Shown: positions 8,456 to 17,521, counted from the first letter of the stretch. The stretch: 64,000 nucleotides of DNA from Paenibacillus sp. GM2 (GCF_900069005.2 NZ_LN831279.1:1683453-1747452); one strand, 5' to 3'. Numbers and translations are program-made. Notes: generated by a model not told the origin, from the sequence alone.

Positions 8456-9657
8456 ACATTTTGGTTGTTGATGATGAGAGCATCATCCGCGAAGGGATTC
8501 AACGTACGTTAGCTCATCATTTTCCTGAATATTCCGTTCATTTGGCTGCGAAAGCGGATGAAGCGGCCTGGCTGCTCAGAACCGAGTCTATCGACCTGGT
8601 CTTAACGGATGTACGAATGCCTGGCATGACAGGGCTTGAACTGATGGAGCTGTCTCGCAGCAGACACCCTCATGTGAAATGGGTGGTCATCTCGGCTTAT
8701 TCCGAATTTGCCTATGCCCGCGAAGCGGTGCGCCTTGGCGCCCGGGATTACCTGCTTAAGCCAATCGGCAAAGAAGCGTTAATCGATATGGTGGAGCAGC
8801 TTAGCGAGGAAATTGAGCAAAGCACGCTGCGCTCCAAGGAGACGCATTTGTTGCGGCAGAATGTGCGCCTGCTTCGGGAGGGCGCACTAACCAGGCTGAT
8901 TACCGGATTGGACCTTGGCGGTATCGATTTGAACGCGTTGCTGGAGGAGCCGCCTTATTTCTATGTGGTGATGGTACAAATCGAACAGAAGCGATCCGGA
9001 CATCTGGAGCATTTTATTGTGGAAAATGTGTTGACGGAGTTGATCGACAATATTGGCTATGGTGTCGTAGCCAGCGCTTCGCTCTGTCATCTCGTAGGCC
9101 TGGTAACACCGGATTTGCCACACCAGCTGCCTGTGCTGCTTGATGAACTGAGGACCCAGCTGAAGCACTGCTTGAAGGTGCCATTCCGGATCATCGCCTC
9201 GGAGGAGCTGGACAATTTCTCCCTCATTCCGAGCCAGGTTGAGCTTCTGAAGAAAGCGGCAATCGATCAATTCAACGAGCCCGAGCATGATAATAATCAT
9301 AACAATGAAGCCATTGAACTGGCGCTAAAATATATCCGAGCTCACTATCAGGAGGAGCTTACGCTTGAGAAAATATCTTCCGTCGTCTTTCTAAATCCGG
9401 TTTATTTTAGCCAGTTGTTTAAACAGAAGGTGGGACAAGGGTTTAAGGACTATATTATCCATCTGCGAATGGAGGAAGCGCGGCGCTTGCTGAGCCAACC
9501 GGGCCTGAAAATTTCCGAGGTCGCGGAGAAGGTGGGCTATCAGGATATGAGGCATTTCTCCCAGGTGTTCCGTCGCAAATATAACATGACTCCAAGCGAC
9601 TATCGCCAGCTGGGCGATTCCGGGAAGGGAGAGGGGCACCGCCTTTCCTGGAGCTAA
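8452..9657 (+). CDS. Response regulator with AraC output domain, YesN type
   Basis: 401 residues. The N-terminal receiver domain has the acidic pair Asp7-Asp8 and phospho-acceptor Asp53 in LTDVRMPG. The middle region of about 150 residues is not recognisable. The C-terminus carries two AraC helix-turn-helix motifs (about 285-385), including EISEVAEKVGY-like and FRRKYNMTPSDYR elements. The start overlaps the kinase stop by four bases (ATGA), so the two proteins are translationally coupled. It most likely activates the sugar operon it belongs to. Confidence 0.93.
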   Translation: MNILVVDDESIIREGIQRTLAHHFPEYSVHLAAKADEAAWLLRTESIDLVLTDVRMPGMTGLELMELSRSRHPHVKWVVISAYSEFAYAREAVRLGARDYLLKPIGKEALIDMVEQLSEEIEQSTLRSKETHLLRQNVRLLREGALTRLITGLDLGGIDLNALLEEPPYFYVVMVQIEQKRSGHLEHFIVENVLTELIDNIGYGVVASASLCHLVGLVTPDLPHQLPVLLDELRTQLKHCLKVPFRIIASEELDNFSLIPSQVELLKKAAIDQFNEPEHDNNHNNEAIELALKYIRAHYQEELTLEKISSVVFLNPVYFSQLFKQKVGQGFKDYIIHLRMEEARRLLSQPGLKISEVAEKVGYQDMRHFSQVFRRKYNMTPSDYRQLGDSGKGEGHRLSWS

Positions 9658-9714
9658 TGATGGAGCCGGTCGGCGTAGCCCATCCTAGATAACCATATGT
9701 ACGAATTAGCGCAA

Positions 9715-9763
9715 AAAACCGGAGCAGCCCTGATTTCAAAATGGGGCTGCTCCGGTTTTAACT
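9715..9763. terminator. Bidirectional terminator between YesN and TetR genes
   Basis: AAAACCGGAGCAGCCC (9715-9730) pairs with GGGCTGCTCCGGTTTT (9744-9759), a perfect 16-bp stem bordered by A- and T-runs. It serves both the plus-strand sugar operon and the converging minus-strand TetR unit. Confidence 0.88.
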
Positions 9764-9772
9764 TTTCCTGAG

Positions 9773-10360
9773 CTATGATATTCTACTTAGAATATCCGCA
9801 ACCTGCTGCTCAAGATCAGGCATAGGGCAATGATACATCGGACCGATAATCGGCTCCATCAGGATGGGGAAGAGCAAAGCGCCAAAAATCTGCACGCTCG
9901 TCAGTATCAGCTTGTCCGGGTCCAGCTCATTTGTCATTTCTTTCAGGACAGCGGTTACTTTTGGAAATCCCATTGTCTTCACATAATGAGCGAACTCAAA
10001 TTGGGAGTCAAACGGGAAGCTGCTATGCCTTACAATTTGCCTCAGAAGCTCCGGATATTTCTGAAAGGTTCTGGCGTATTCGGTCAGGAAGATCTCCATG
10101 CGCCTCTTGGCGGGCAGTTCCACTTGATCCAGAATGGAGAAGCAGCCCTTATATGAGTTGAGGATCGTCTTGATCGTCTCGTTTAACAGCTTATCCTTGG
10201 AGCCGAAATAGTAATTCACCATTGCAATATTTACGTTTGCCAGTGCCGCGATTTTCCTTGTCGTTACGGATTCAAAGCCGGTCTGCATAATATAATCATG
10301 AGTGACCTTTAAAATATGCTCTTTCGCTGATAATTCATGTTCTTTAGATGACTGCTTCAT
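9773..10360 (-). CDS. TetR/AcrR family transcriptional regulator
   Basis: 195 residues. The N-terminal helix-turn-helix (about residues 15-60) ends in the TetR hallmark NYYFGSKDKLL. The C-terminal ligand-binding part is not assignable. Its ATG overlaps the stop of the upstream activase-like gene by four bases (ATGA), so it is translationally coupled and both come from one promoter near 14,640. A palindrome at that promoter (14616-14630) is the obvious candidate for its operator, giving autoregulation of the pair. The inducer is unknown; an acyl-CoA-like molecule is speculation based on the neighbour. Confidence 0.88.
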   Translation of the reverse strand: MKQSSKEHELSAKEHILKVTHDYIMQTGFESVTTRKIAALANVNIAMVNYYFGSKDKLLNETIKTILNSYKGCFSILDQVELPAKRRMEIFLTEYARTFQKYPELLRQIVRHSSFPFDSQFEFAHYVKTMGFPKVTAVLKEMTNELDPDKLILTSVQIFGALLFPILMEPIIGPMYHCPMPDLEQQVADILSRIS

Positions 10361-13300
10361 AGGCTCACCCCGGCTCTTTCAATATTTTTGAATGCAGTGG
10401 CCAGCATCAGCTTCAGACGGTTGATCTGATTGACCTCCGTTTCGCTGGCATCATAGTCAATCGCTGTAATGTTAGCTGCTGGATACAACTCCTTAAGGCC
10501 CTTAAGCATTCCACGTCCTGTAACATGATTCGGCAGACAGGCGAACGGCTGAATGCAGGCGATATTCGTTACTCCGCTCTCAATCAGCTCCATCATCTCC
10601 GCGGTCAGGAACCAGCCTTCCCCGGCTTGATTGCCGACAGACAGCAGCCGGCTCGCCTTATCGGCCAGCTCGAAGATCGTCAGCGGCGCGGTAAAGCGCT
10701 CGCTTACCAGCAGTGCATCCTTGAGCGGCTTGCGGAACTGCTCCAGGAAATAAATCACGCTGCGTCCGCCTGCGATTCCCAGCTTGCTCTTGCCGAGATG
10801 CTGGCCTTTGTACATCGGCCCGTAGCTGCAGTAGAGGAAGAAGTCGAGAATGTCGGGGATCGCCGCTTCTGCGCCTTCCTGTTCAATCAGCTCCACAATA
10901 TGGTTATTAGCTCCGGGATGGAATTTGACGAGGATCTCGCCAACGACACCGATTCGCGGCTTACGCTGATTTGCAATCGGCAACGTGTCGAAGTCCTGCA
11001 CAATCCGGGCGAGGTTGCTCCTGTAAATTCGGAAGCTGAAATGATATAGCGAAGCCCGGCAAGTGTCCATCCATTTACGGAACAGGTCATCGGTGCTGCC
11101 CGCTTGAAGCTCGTAGGGGCGGATCCGGTTTCTGACCCGCATCAGGGCATCGCCATACACGGTAGCCGCAATCAGCTTCTTGATCAGGCCTAGCGAGAAT
11201 TCAAAGCCGGGATGCTTCTCCAGGCCGACCGCATTCAGCGAGATGACCGGAATCTGTTCCAGGCCGGCATCCTTAAGCGCTTTGCGCAGCAGCGCGATAT
11301 AATTTGTAGCGCGGCAAGCTCCGCCTGTCTGAGACATAATAACTGCCGTGCGATGGACGTCATATTTGCCGCTTCTCAGGGCATGAACGAGCTGGCCGAT
11401 GGTCAGGATCGCCGGGTAGCAGGCATCATTATTCACGAAGCGCAGTCCTTCATCGATCGTATCCGGCGTCACTTCCGGGATCAGCTCAGCCCGATAGCCT
11501 TCACTGTTCAGCACCGCCTCATATAATTCAAAATGAATCGGCGACATTTGCGGGATCAGAATCGTATAATTCTGCTTCATTTCCTCCGTGAACAGGACTG
11601 TACCGCCGGATAGCGTCTCTGTCCGATCCGCTCTCACAGTCTTATGCTCACGCTCTTTCATCGCGGCCAGCAGCGACCGGATTCGAATGCGGGCGGCTCC
11701 AAGATTGTTAATCTCATCGATCTTGATCATCGTATACATCTTCCGGTTGCTTTCCAGTATCTCCTGAACCATGTCGGCCGTCACCGCATCAAGACCGCAG
11801 CCAAAGGAATTCAACTGTACGAGCTCGACCTCCTCGCGCTTGGCAACTACCCTGGCCGCGCGATAGAGACGGGAATGATAGGTCCATTGATTGACAACAC
11901 GCAGATCATTGGCCGGCTCGGCAAGATGGGCGATAGAATCCTCGGTTAATACCGCCAACCCGTACGTATTGATTAACTCGGGAATCCCGTGGTGAATTTC
12001 CGGATCAACATGATAGGGTCTGCCGGCGAGCACAATCCCCTTTGTTCCGCTCTCCTCCAGGAAACGCAGCGTTTCCTCACCCTTGCGGCGAATATCCCGC
12101 CTGACGGCATCTGCTTCTGCAAGGGCGGCATCCACGGCTTCATTTATTTCCTTGCGCGGGATCTGTGTAAAAGTATTTGCCAGCTCTTGCTTGAGTGATT
12201 TCGGGTTATCCAAAGTCAGGAAGGCCTGAACATACGGAATGCCCGCCTCCTTGAGTCGATCCATGTTAACGCGGATTACTTCAGGATAGGAGGTGACCAC
12301 CGGACAATTGAAATGATTCCTCGCTTCTCCATCTTCTTTATGTTCGTAGACGACCGAAGGGTAGAAGATGAAATCGACCTTCTGGTCGATCAGGCTGTCC
12401 ACATGGCCATGAGTTAATTTGGCCGGGTAGCAGACGGACTCGGAAGGGATCGATTCCATGCCCCGCTCATACAATTTCTTGCTGGAACGAGGCGAGAGGA
12501 TCACACAGTAACCAAGCTTTGTGAAGAAGGTGTGCCAGAATGGATAATTCTCATACATATTGAGAACTCTTGGAATTCCGACCGTGCCGCGCATTGCTTC
12601 TTCAACAGGCAGTGATTCATAGCCGAAGATCCGGTCATATTTATATTCATAAAGATTGGGCAGATTGCTTTTCTCTTTGCGCATGCCGGCGCCGCGTTCA
12701 CAGCGATTGCCGGTGATGAAGAAGCGCTTGTCCTGGAAGCGATTGATCGTCAGGGAGCAGTTATTGCCGCATAGACCGCAGCGGCTATGGGATACCGAGC
12801 AGGTGAATTCCCCAAGCTCGGATAGCGACAACAGGCCGCTTGATCCGTCCTTGTATTGCTCCTTGGCGATCAAGGCGCAGCCATAGGCACCCATCATCCC
12901 GGCGATATCCGGCCGAACAACCTGCTTGCCTATCAGCAGCTCGAAGGCCCTTAACACCGCTTCATTGTAAAATGTCCCGCCTTGAACGATGATGTTCTCG
13001 CCAAGCTCCTCGGTATTGCGCAGCTTCAGCACTTTCTGGATCGCATTTTTGATGACGGAATAGGAGAGCCCCGCGGACAGATTAGCCAAGGAGACGCCTT
13101 CTTTCTGTACCTGCTTCACCTTGGAGTTCATAAAGACAGTGCAGCGCGAGCCGAGGTCAACCGGCTCATCGGCAAGCAGCGCCGCTTCCGCGAACTGCTT
13201 GATCGGCACGTTAAGCGAACCGGAGAAGCTCTCCAGGAAGGAGCCGCATCCGGCGGAGCAGGCTTCATTCAGCATCAGTCCATCGATCGCTCCGTTTTTG

Positions 13301-14589
13301 ATCTTGATGCATTTCATGTCCTGGCCGCCGATATCGAGGATAAAATCCACGTCCGGAGAGAAGCGGGCCGCCGCTTTGTAGTGGGCCACCGTCTCGATTT
13401 CGCCGATATCGATCTTGAATGCGGCTTTGATCAATCCCTCGCCATAGCCCGTTACCGCGGCATTGGCGATGTAGACATCGCTTGAAAGCTCGCGATACAT
13501 TGCCTGCAGACCGCTGCGTACCGATTCCAGCGGATTCCCGTGATTGCTGTCGTAGAACGTATAGAGCAGCTCATCATCCGTTCCGGTCAGCACGATCTTG
13601 GTAGTCGTGGAACCCGCATCGATTCCGAGGAAGAGGGGGCCGCCATAACTTATCAGCTCCCCCTTGGGGACCGAGGCTTGGGCATGGCGCTCACGGAACT
13701 GCTGCAGTTCCCATTCATCCTGGAACAGGCGGGGAAGGGAGACGGTGCTGCGGCTTCTGCCCATCATCGTAAAGCTCTCGAAGCGCGAGCATAGATCGCT
13801 GATCGCAATCGGCTCATTGCCGCGGCTCTTGATGGCTGCGCCGAGTGCTACGAAATAGAGACTGTTCGCGGGGAAGATGACCGCTTTGTCAGCGATCTTC
13901 AGCGTCTCGGCGAAGCGCTGGCGCAGCTCGGATAAATAGGTCAGCGGGCCGCCGAGAAAAGCGATGTTGCCGCGAATCGGACGCCCGCAGGCCAGCCCGC
14001 TGATCGTCTGTGTAACGACGCTCTGGAATACGGAGGCGGCGATATCCTCTTTGCGGGCGCCTTCATTGAGCAGCGGCTGCACATCGGTCTTGGCGAACAC
14101 GCCGCAGCGGGAAGCGATCGGATAGATCGTCTTGCAGCCTTTGGCCAGCTCGTTCATTCCCTCCGCATCGGTCTTTAGCAAAGCGGCGATTTGATCAATG
14201 AAAGCGCCAGTGCCTCCGGCGCAGGCGGAATTCATTCGCTGCTCCAGCCCGCCGGTGAAATAAATGATTTTGGCGTCTTCGCCGCCCAGCTCAATGACAA
14301 CATCGGTGGCGGGTATGTATTGCTCGACGGCCTCTGTGCAGGCGATAACCTCCTGAACGAAGGGCAGTCCCACATGCTCTGCCAAGGATAGTCCTGCAGA
14401 TCCGGCTATGTTCATCGATACGGCAGCGTCCGGAAATTCAGCCTTTACATCATTTAGCATTTGCAAGGTCGTACCTTTCACATCCGCATAATGTCTGCCG
14501 TATCTCTGATGTATGATCTCGCCATTTGCTGTAATGGCAACCAGTTTAGTTGTAGTTGAACCAATATCCAGTCCAATGTGAAGTAGCAT
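10357..14589 (-). CDS. Giant acyl-CoA dehydratase activase-related protein (BcrAD/BadFG, DUF2229, HgdB-like)
   Basis: 1,410 residues from the ATG at 14589, chosen for its AAGGAG nine bases upstream and because the protein then opens directly with the ATPase motif LDIGSTTTK. An upstream extension of 45 residues is possible but has no support. Domains in order: ASKHA ATPase 1 (about 1-270), ASKHA ATPase 2 (about 318-580, again GIDAGSTTTK), a Cys-rich stretch (Cys597, 604, 607, 611, 630), a DUF2229-type region, and a C-terminal HgdB/dehydratase-like part. Both ATPase domains keep the cysteines that bind the bridging [4Fe-4S] cluster in HgdC-type activators (Cys123 and Cys162; Cys444 and Cys483). 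In the known family, ATP hydrolysis drives one electron into a 2-hydroxyacyl-CoA dehydratase. No separate dehydratase subunits are nearby, so the function of this long single-chain form remains unknown. Confidence 0.85.
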   Translation of the reverse strand: MLLHIGLDIGSTTTKLVAITANGEIIHQRYGRHYADVKGTTLQMLNDVKAEFPDAAVSMNIAGSAGLSLAEHVGLPFVQEVIACTEAVEQYIPATDVVIELGGEDAKIIYFTGGLEQRMNSACAGGTGAFIDQIAALLKTDAEGMNELAKGCKTIYPIASRCGVFAKTDVQPLLNEGARKEDIAASVFQSVVTQTISGLACGRPIRGNIAFLGGPLTYLSELRQRFAETLKIADKAVIFPANSLYFVALGAAIKSRGNEPIAISDLCSRFESFTMMGRSRSTVSLPRLFQDEWELQQFRERHAQASVPKGELISYGGPLFLGIDAGSTTTKIVLTGTDDELLYTFYDSNHGNPLESVRSGLQAMYRELSSDVYIANAAVTGYGEGLIKAAFKIDIGEIETVAHYKAAARFSPDVDFILDIGGQDMKCIKIKNGAIDGLMLNEACSAGCGSFLESFSGSLNVPIKQFAEAALLADEPVDLGSRCTVFMNSKVKQVQKEGVSLANLSAGLSYSVIKNAIQKVLKLRNTEELGENIIVQGGTFYNEAVLRAFELLIGKQVVRPDIAGMMGAYGCALIAKEQYKDGSSGLLSLSELGEFTCSVSHSRCGLCGNNCSLTINRFQDKRFFITGNRCERGAGMRKEKSNLPNLYEYKYDRIFGYESLPVEEAMRGTVGIPRVLNMYENYPFWHTFFTKLGYCVILSPRSSKKLYERGMESIPSESVCYPAKLTHGHVDSLIDQKVDFIFYPSVVYEHKEDGEARNHFNCPVVTSYPEVIRVNMDRLKEAGIPYVQAFLTLDNPKSLKQELANTFTQIPRKEINEAVDAALAEADAVRRDIRRKGEETLRFLEESGTKGIVLAGRPYHVDPEIHHGIPELINTYGLAVLTEDSIAHLAEPANDLRVVNQWTYHSRLYRAARVVAKREEVELVQLNSFGCGLDAVTADMVQEILESNRKMYTMIKIDEINNLGAARIRIRSLLAAMKEREHKTVRADRTETLSGGTVLFTEEMKQNYTILIPQMSPIHFELYEAVLNSEGYRAELIPEVTPDTIDEGLRFVNNDACYPAILTIGQLVHALRSGKYDVHRTAVIMSQTGGACRATNYIALLRKALKDAGLEQIPVISLNAVGLEKHPGFEFSLGLIKKLIAATVYGDALMRVRNRIRPYELQAGSTDDLFRKWMDTCRASLYHFSFRIYRSNLARIVQDFDTLPIANQRKPRIGVVGEILVKFHPGANNHIVELIEQEGAEAAIPDILDFFLYCSYGPMYKGQHLGKSKLGIAGGRSVIYFLEQFRKPLKDALLVSERFTAPLTIFELADKASRLLSVGNQAGEGWFLTAEMMELIESGVTNIACIQPFACLPNHVTGRGMLKGLKELYPAANITAIDYDASETEVNQINRLKLMLATAFKNIERAGVSL

Positions 14590-14615
14590 ACAAAGGGTCT
14601 CCTTCAAACTGTGAT

Positions 14616-14643
14616 TTAAACGTTGTTTAACGCGAATATAGCA
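14616..14643 (-). promoter_or_regulatory. Putative promoter with TetR-type operator for activase-TetR unit
   Basis: On the minus strand an extended -10 box TGCTATATT (14643-14635) is followed directly by the inverted repeat TTAAAC-AAC-GTTTAA (14630-14616), which would cover the transcription start. The ATG lies 26 bases further. This is the usual layout of a self-repressing TetR operator. No good -35 box was found, consistent with an extended -10 promoter. Confidence 0.5.
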
Positions 14644-14823
14644 CTGGGACTTTAAAGAGGTCTGTAATAAAAGGCACAATTTTTTTAAATTAATTAATTT
14701 AAGGTGCTGTAGTTTTGTAAGCAAATGCTTTATAATGTAATTGTCATAGTTACAGCTATGGTTCGCATGTATGGACTACGGTGTCTCGGCTTAAGGTCGG
14801 GAATAAAATAAGGAGGATTCTAG

Positions 14824-15528
14824 ATGAAAGTTGAAGTATGGTCAGATATTGCTTGTCCCTTTTGCTATATAGGAAAACGGAAGTTTGAACAAGCGTTGGA
14901 GCAGTTCCCTCATAAAGATCAGGTGGAGCTCGTCTTCAAGAGCTTCCAGCTCGATCCGAATGCGCCGAAGCAATATGACGAATCGATGGACGAGATGCTT
15001 GCACATAAATATGGGGTTTCCGTTGAACAAGCCAGAGGGATGAATGAGCAGGTATCTGCGCAGGCGCGTGAAGTCGGATTGGATTATCACCTGGATACGG
15101 CGGTGATGACGAACACGCTTGATGCCCATCGCGTTAGTCATTATGCGGATACGAAGGGCAAGAGCAAGGAAATGATGGAGCGCCTTCTGGCTGCCTATTT
15201 CACCGAATCGAAGCATGTCGGGGATCATGACGTATTGGCTGGCCTGGCTGCCGAGGTTGGGCTGGATGGCGCTGAAGTGAAGCAAATGCTGGCTGGCGAC
15301 GAATATGAAGAGCAGGTCATTGGCGATCAGCAGGAAGGGGCAAAACTGGGTGTTCAAGCCGTGCCGTTCTTCGTACTCAATCGCAAGTATGCGGTTCGCG
15401 GCGCACAGCCCGTGGAAGCCTTTCTGGGCGCGCTGAATCAGGTATGGGAAGAGGAGAATCCCAAAGCGAAGCTCGACCTCCTCGGTTCTGACGGTGCAGC
15501 TTGCACAGATGACTCTTGCTCATTGTAA
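14824..15528 (+). CDS. DsbA family oxidoreductase, FrnE-like
   Basis: 234 residues without a signal peptide, so cytoplasmic. The thioredoxin-fold active site CPFC is at Cys11-Cys14, followed by the helical insertion typical of FrnE/HCCA isomerase-like DsbA proteins. The conserved cis-proline region reads GVQAVPFFVLN near 175-185. The C-terminus carries an extra cysteine pair, CTDDSC, shortly before the end. The gene stands alone between a divergent activase gene and its own terminator. A role in thiol-disulfide exchange or stress protection is family inference. Confidence 0.9.
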   Translation: MKVEVWSDIACPFCYIGKRKFEQALEQFPHKDQVELVFKSFQLDPNAPKQYDESMDEMLAHKYGVSVEQARGMNEQVSAQAREVGLDYHLDTAVMTNTLDAHRVSHYADTKGKSKEMMERLLAAYFTESKHVGDHDVLAGLAAEVGLDGAEVKQMLAGDEYEEQVIGDQQEGAKLGVQAVPFFVLNRKYAVRGAQPVEAFLGALNQVWEEENPKAKLDLLGSDGAACTDDSCSL

Positions 15529-15555
15529 GCCGCCGCATAGGATAGCCTAATAGCA

Positions 15556-15606
15556 AAAAGCCAACCGATGATTAGCAGAGGCTGATCACCCGGTTGGCTT
15601 TTGTTT
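15556..15606 (+). terminator. Intrinsic terminator after DsbA-like gene
   Basis: AAAAGCCAACCG (15556-15567) pairs with CGGTTGGCTTTT (15591-15602) and is followed by GTTTG. The loop region holds a weaker inner pairing. Confidence 0.85.
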
Positions 15607-15650
15607 GTGCTTAAGTGTAATAAGGTTAAGTATGTTTCGGGTCCACTTCG

Positions 15651-17108
15651 CTACAAAATTGGCGATAGCAAGCGGGAGATTGATTCCTTCATGCGGACCC
15701 ATCGCGGACGTTTCTCATAATCTTCCTCAGTCAGGAGGGTGGAGTCCTTGACGTCCTTCATGAATATCTCTTTCAGCTTCTCGGCGGTAGCTTCATGATA
15801 TATAAATGCATTGACTTCAAAGTTCAAGCGGAAGCTGCGATAATCCATATTTGCGGTTCCGACCGAAGAAATCTCATTGTCCACGACGATCGTCTTCGCA
15901 TGGATAAAGCCTTTTTTGTAGAGATAGACATTGACACCAAGCTTCATCATCTCCCCGATATGGGACAAGGTAGCCCAGTAAATAAACGGATGATCCGGCT
16001 TGTCCGGGATCATGATATTGACATCCACGCCGGATAGCGAGGCGATTCGCAGCGCATCAAAGACACTCGGGTCCGGAACAAAGTAAGGCGTCTGAATGTA
16101 GATGGAGTGCTTGGCGGACATGATCATTTTAATGTAACCGTTCTTGATATGCTCCAGTCTGGAATCGGGACCGCTGGTAACAATCTGCATACCTACCTGA
16201 TCTTTGGTCTCTATGTCCGGGAACAGGCTAGGCTCGTATGTAATCTCGTTATGCTGCGAGGCTTGACTCCAGTCGAGAATGAAGCGAATTTGCATCGCAT
16301 AGACCGCGCTGCCTTGAACCCGCAGATGAGTATCGCGCCAGTAGCCGAACTTCTTCTTTGTGCCGAGGTATTCATCCCCGACATTAAACCCGCCGACGTA
16401 TCCGATCCTGCCGTCAATAATGACGAGCTTGCGGTGATTGCGATAGTTAATTCTCAGGTTGATGAGATGGAGCTTGGAAGGGAAGAAGGCTTCCGCCTCG
16501 CCGCCAGCTGCGAAAAACTCCTTGAAGAAGCCCTTGGTTAGCTGCCTGGAGCCAAGCTCATCATACAGCAGACGAACCTTGACGCCTTGTCTCGCTTTTT
16601 CCGTCAGCAGATCAAGAAATTCCTTGCCGAGACGATCCCGACGGAAAATATAATACTGAACATGCACCGATTCCTGCGCCTCTCTAATGTCCTGAAAGAG
16701 CCGGTCGAATTTTTCCCTGCCATCTGTAAAAATATCGATCTCATTATCTTCCGTCAGCAAGGCGTGATTCTCGTTCAAATGCATGTAAATGAGATCGTCA
16801 TATTTGTTGGAAACCTCATTTTTGAACTGAAAACGGCTTGATTGGATGCTCCCCATCTGTGTGAGTAATGTTTGTTCATAGTGCAGCTTTTTGAAATCAT
16901 CCCAATGAAAAAGTCGTATCTTGCGAAAATCCTGGGCAAATAGCAGGTACAGAACGAATCCGAGCACAGGGATGAAGGAGAGGACGAGGAGCCAGGCCCA
17001 GGTCGAGCCGATATCTTTCCTCTCCTTGAAGACAATGACTAGACCGAACAAAATGTTCAGTACAAAGATAATACCGGCGACGACAGTAATAAGGGAAGAA
17101 ATGCTCAT
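15651..17108 (-). CDS. cls: Cardiolipin synthase (phospholipase D family)
   Basis: 485 residues, the usual length for Firmicutes Cls. Two N-terminal membrane segments (about 4-26 and 38-58) anchor it. Two phospholipase D HKD motifs are intact: His225-Lys227-Asp232 in HRKLVIIDG and His403-Lys405-Asp410 in HAKTIVVD. It joins two phosphatidylglycerol molecules into cardiolipin and glycerol at the membrane. The gene is monocistronic on the minus strand. The best ribosome site (GGAGG) lies 16 bases from the ATG, further than normal. Paralogues are common, so which Cls this is cannot be decided. Confidence 0.93.
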   Translation of the reverse strand: MSISSLITVVAGIIFVLNILFGLVIVFKERKDIGSTWAWLLVLSFIPVLGFVLYLLFAQDFRKIRLFHWDDFKKLHYEQTLLTQMGSIQSSRFQFKNEVSNKYDDLIYMHLNENHALLTEDNEIDIFTDGREKFDRLFQDIREAQESVHVQYYIFRRDRLGKEFLDLLTEKARQGVKVRLLYDELGSRQLTKGFFKEFFAAGGEAEAFFPSKLHLINLRINYRNHRKLVIIDGRIGYVGGFNVGDEYLGTKKKFGYWRDTHLRVQGSAVYAMQIRFILDWSQASQHNEITYEPSLFPDIETKDQVGMQIVTSGPDSRLEHIKNGYIKMIMSAKHSIYIQTPYFVPDPSVFDALRIASLSGVDVNIMIPDKPDHPFIYWATLSHIGEMMKLGVNVYLYKKGFIHAKTIVVDNEISSVGTANMDYRSFRLNFEVNAFIYHEATAEKLKEIFMKDVKDSTLLTEEDYEKRPRWVRMKESISRLLSPIL

Positions 17109-17274
17109 ATTAGTTCCAATAAGTCCTCCTGCAACTAGTTTGTAATATTGTGATGATTATGCCACATCATTATACTTGAGCCTCTCTCCAAAAGACAACC
17201 TCCAAGAGGTTTTCTGAAGTTCGCCTCCGATCACGAAGAGCAATACCAATAGATGACTATAGTTATTTTGTCCA

Positions 17275-17302
17275 TTGACTTCCCTTGGGGCTTTCCGATA
17301 AA
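17275..17302 (+). promoter_or_regulatory. Putative sigma-A promoter of small ORF
   Basis: TTGACT (17275-17280) and GATAAA (17297-17302) are separated by 16 bases. The ribosome site of the 23-codon ORF begins 17 bases after the -10 box. Confidence 0.4.
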
Positions 17303-17334
17303 CTATGGGAAATTGTTGAAGGAGGCGATGTTGT

Positions 17335-17406
17335 ATGAGTAACCGGATCATTGCTGTATATGTTGCTTATAAAAATACGTCTCCCGAACGGATATTTGTC
17401 CTCTGA
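17335..17406 (+). CDS. Possible 23-residue peptide (small ORF)
   Basis: ATG at 17335 is preceded by a perfect AAGGAGG (17319-17325) nine bases upstream, and the frame ends at TGA (17404-17406). The peptide begins MSNRIIAVYV and ends PERIFVL; it has no recognised family, no clear signal and no membrane segment. A hairpin (17416-17455) and a terminator (17485-17520) follow, so promoter, ORF and terminator fit within 250 bases. The frame stays open for another 29 codons after the TGA, so a decayed longer gene is an alternative. It could also be a leader peptide, but the terminator is more than 200 bases from rsgA. Confidence 0.4.
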   Translation: MSNRIIAVYVAYKNTSPERIFVL

Positions 17407-17415
17407 TCGAAGTCC

Positions 17416-17455
17416 CTTGCCCGGCTTGTAGTTAATTGCCTACAACGGTGGCAAG
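17416..17455 (+). ncRNA. Structured RNA hairpin downstream of the small ORF
   Basis: CTTGCC (17416-17421) pairs with GGCAAG (17450-17455), and TTGTAG (17426-17431) pairs with CTACAA (17440-17445). The stems flank a symmetric 4x4 internal loop and an eight-base apical loop. It does not match a riboswitch family I can name. It could belong to the 3' end of the small transcript. Confidence 0.35.
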
Positions 17456-17484
17456 TTTTGAGTTCATCAGATAGGCATATGCTT

Positions 17485-17521
17485 GAGCATCCGTAGAGGG
17501 ATTTCTGCGGATGCTCTTTTT
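17485..17521 (+). terminator. Intrinsic terminator of small transcription unit
   Basis: GAGCATCCG (17485-17493) pairs with CGGATGCTC (17508-17516), followed by a run of five T residues. It lies 208 bases before rsgA, so rsgA needs its own promoter or readthrough. Confidence 0.7.

Noticed and set aside
12982-13485. Plus-strand frames across the giant activase gene
   Set aside because: Antisense shadows of a gene with intact tandem ATPase motifs.
9773-14589. Complete 2-hydroxyacyl-CoA dehydratase operon
   Set aside because: Only a single fused protein and TetR are present; no separate dehydratase subunits or CoA-transferase genes flank it.
17416-17521. Riboswitch or T-box upstream of rsgA
   Set aside because: No T-box, SAM, TPP, preQ1 or similar consensus could be seen, and the terminator is over 200 bases before rsgA.
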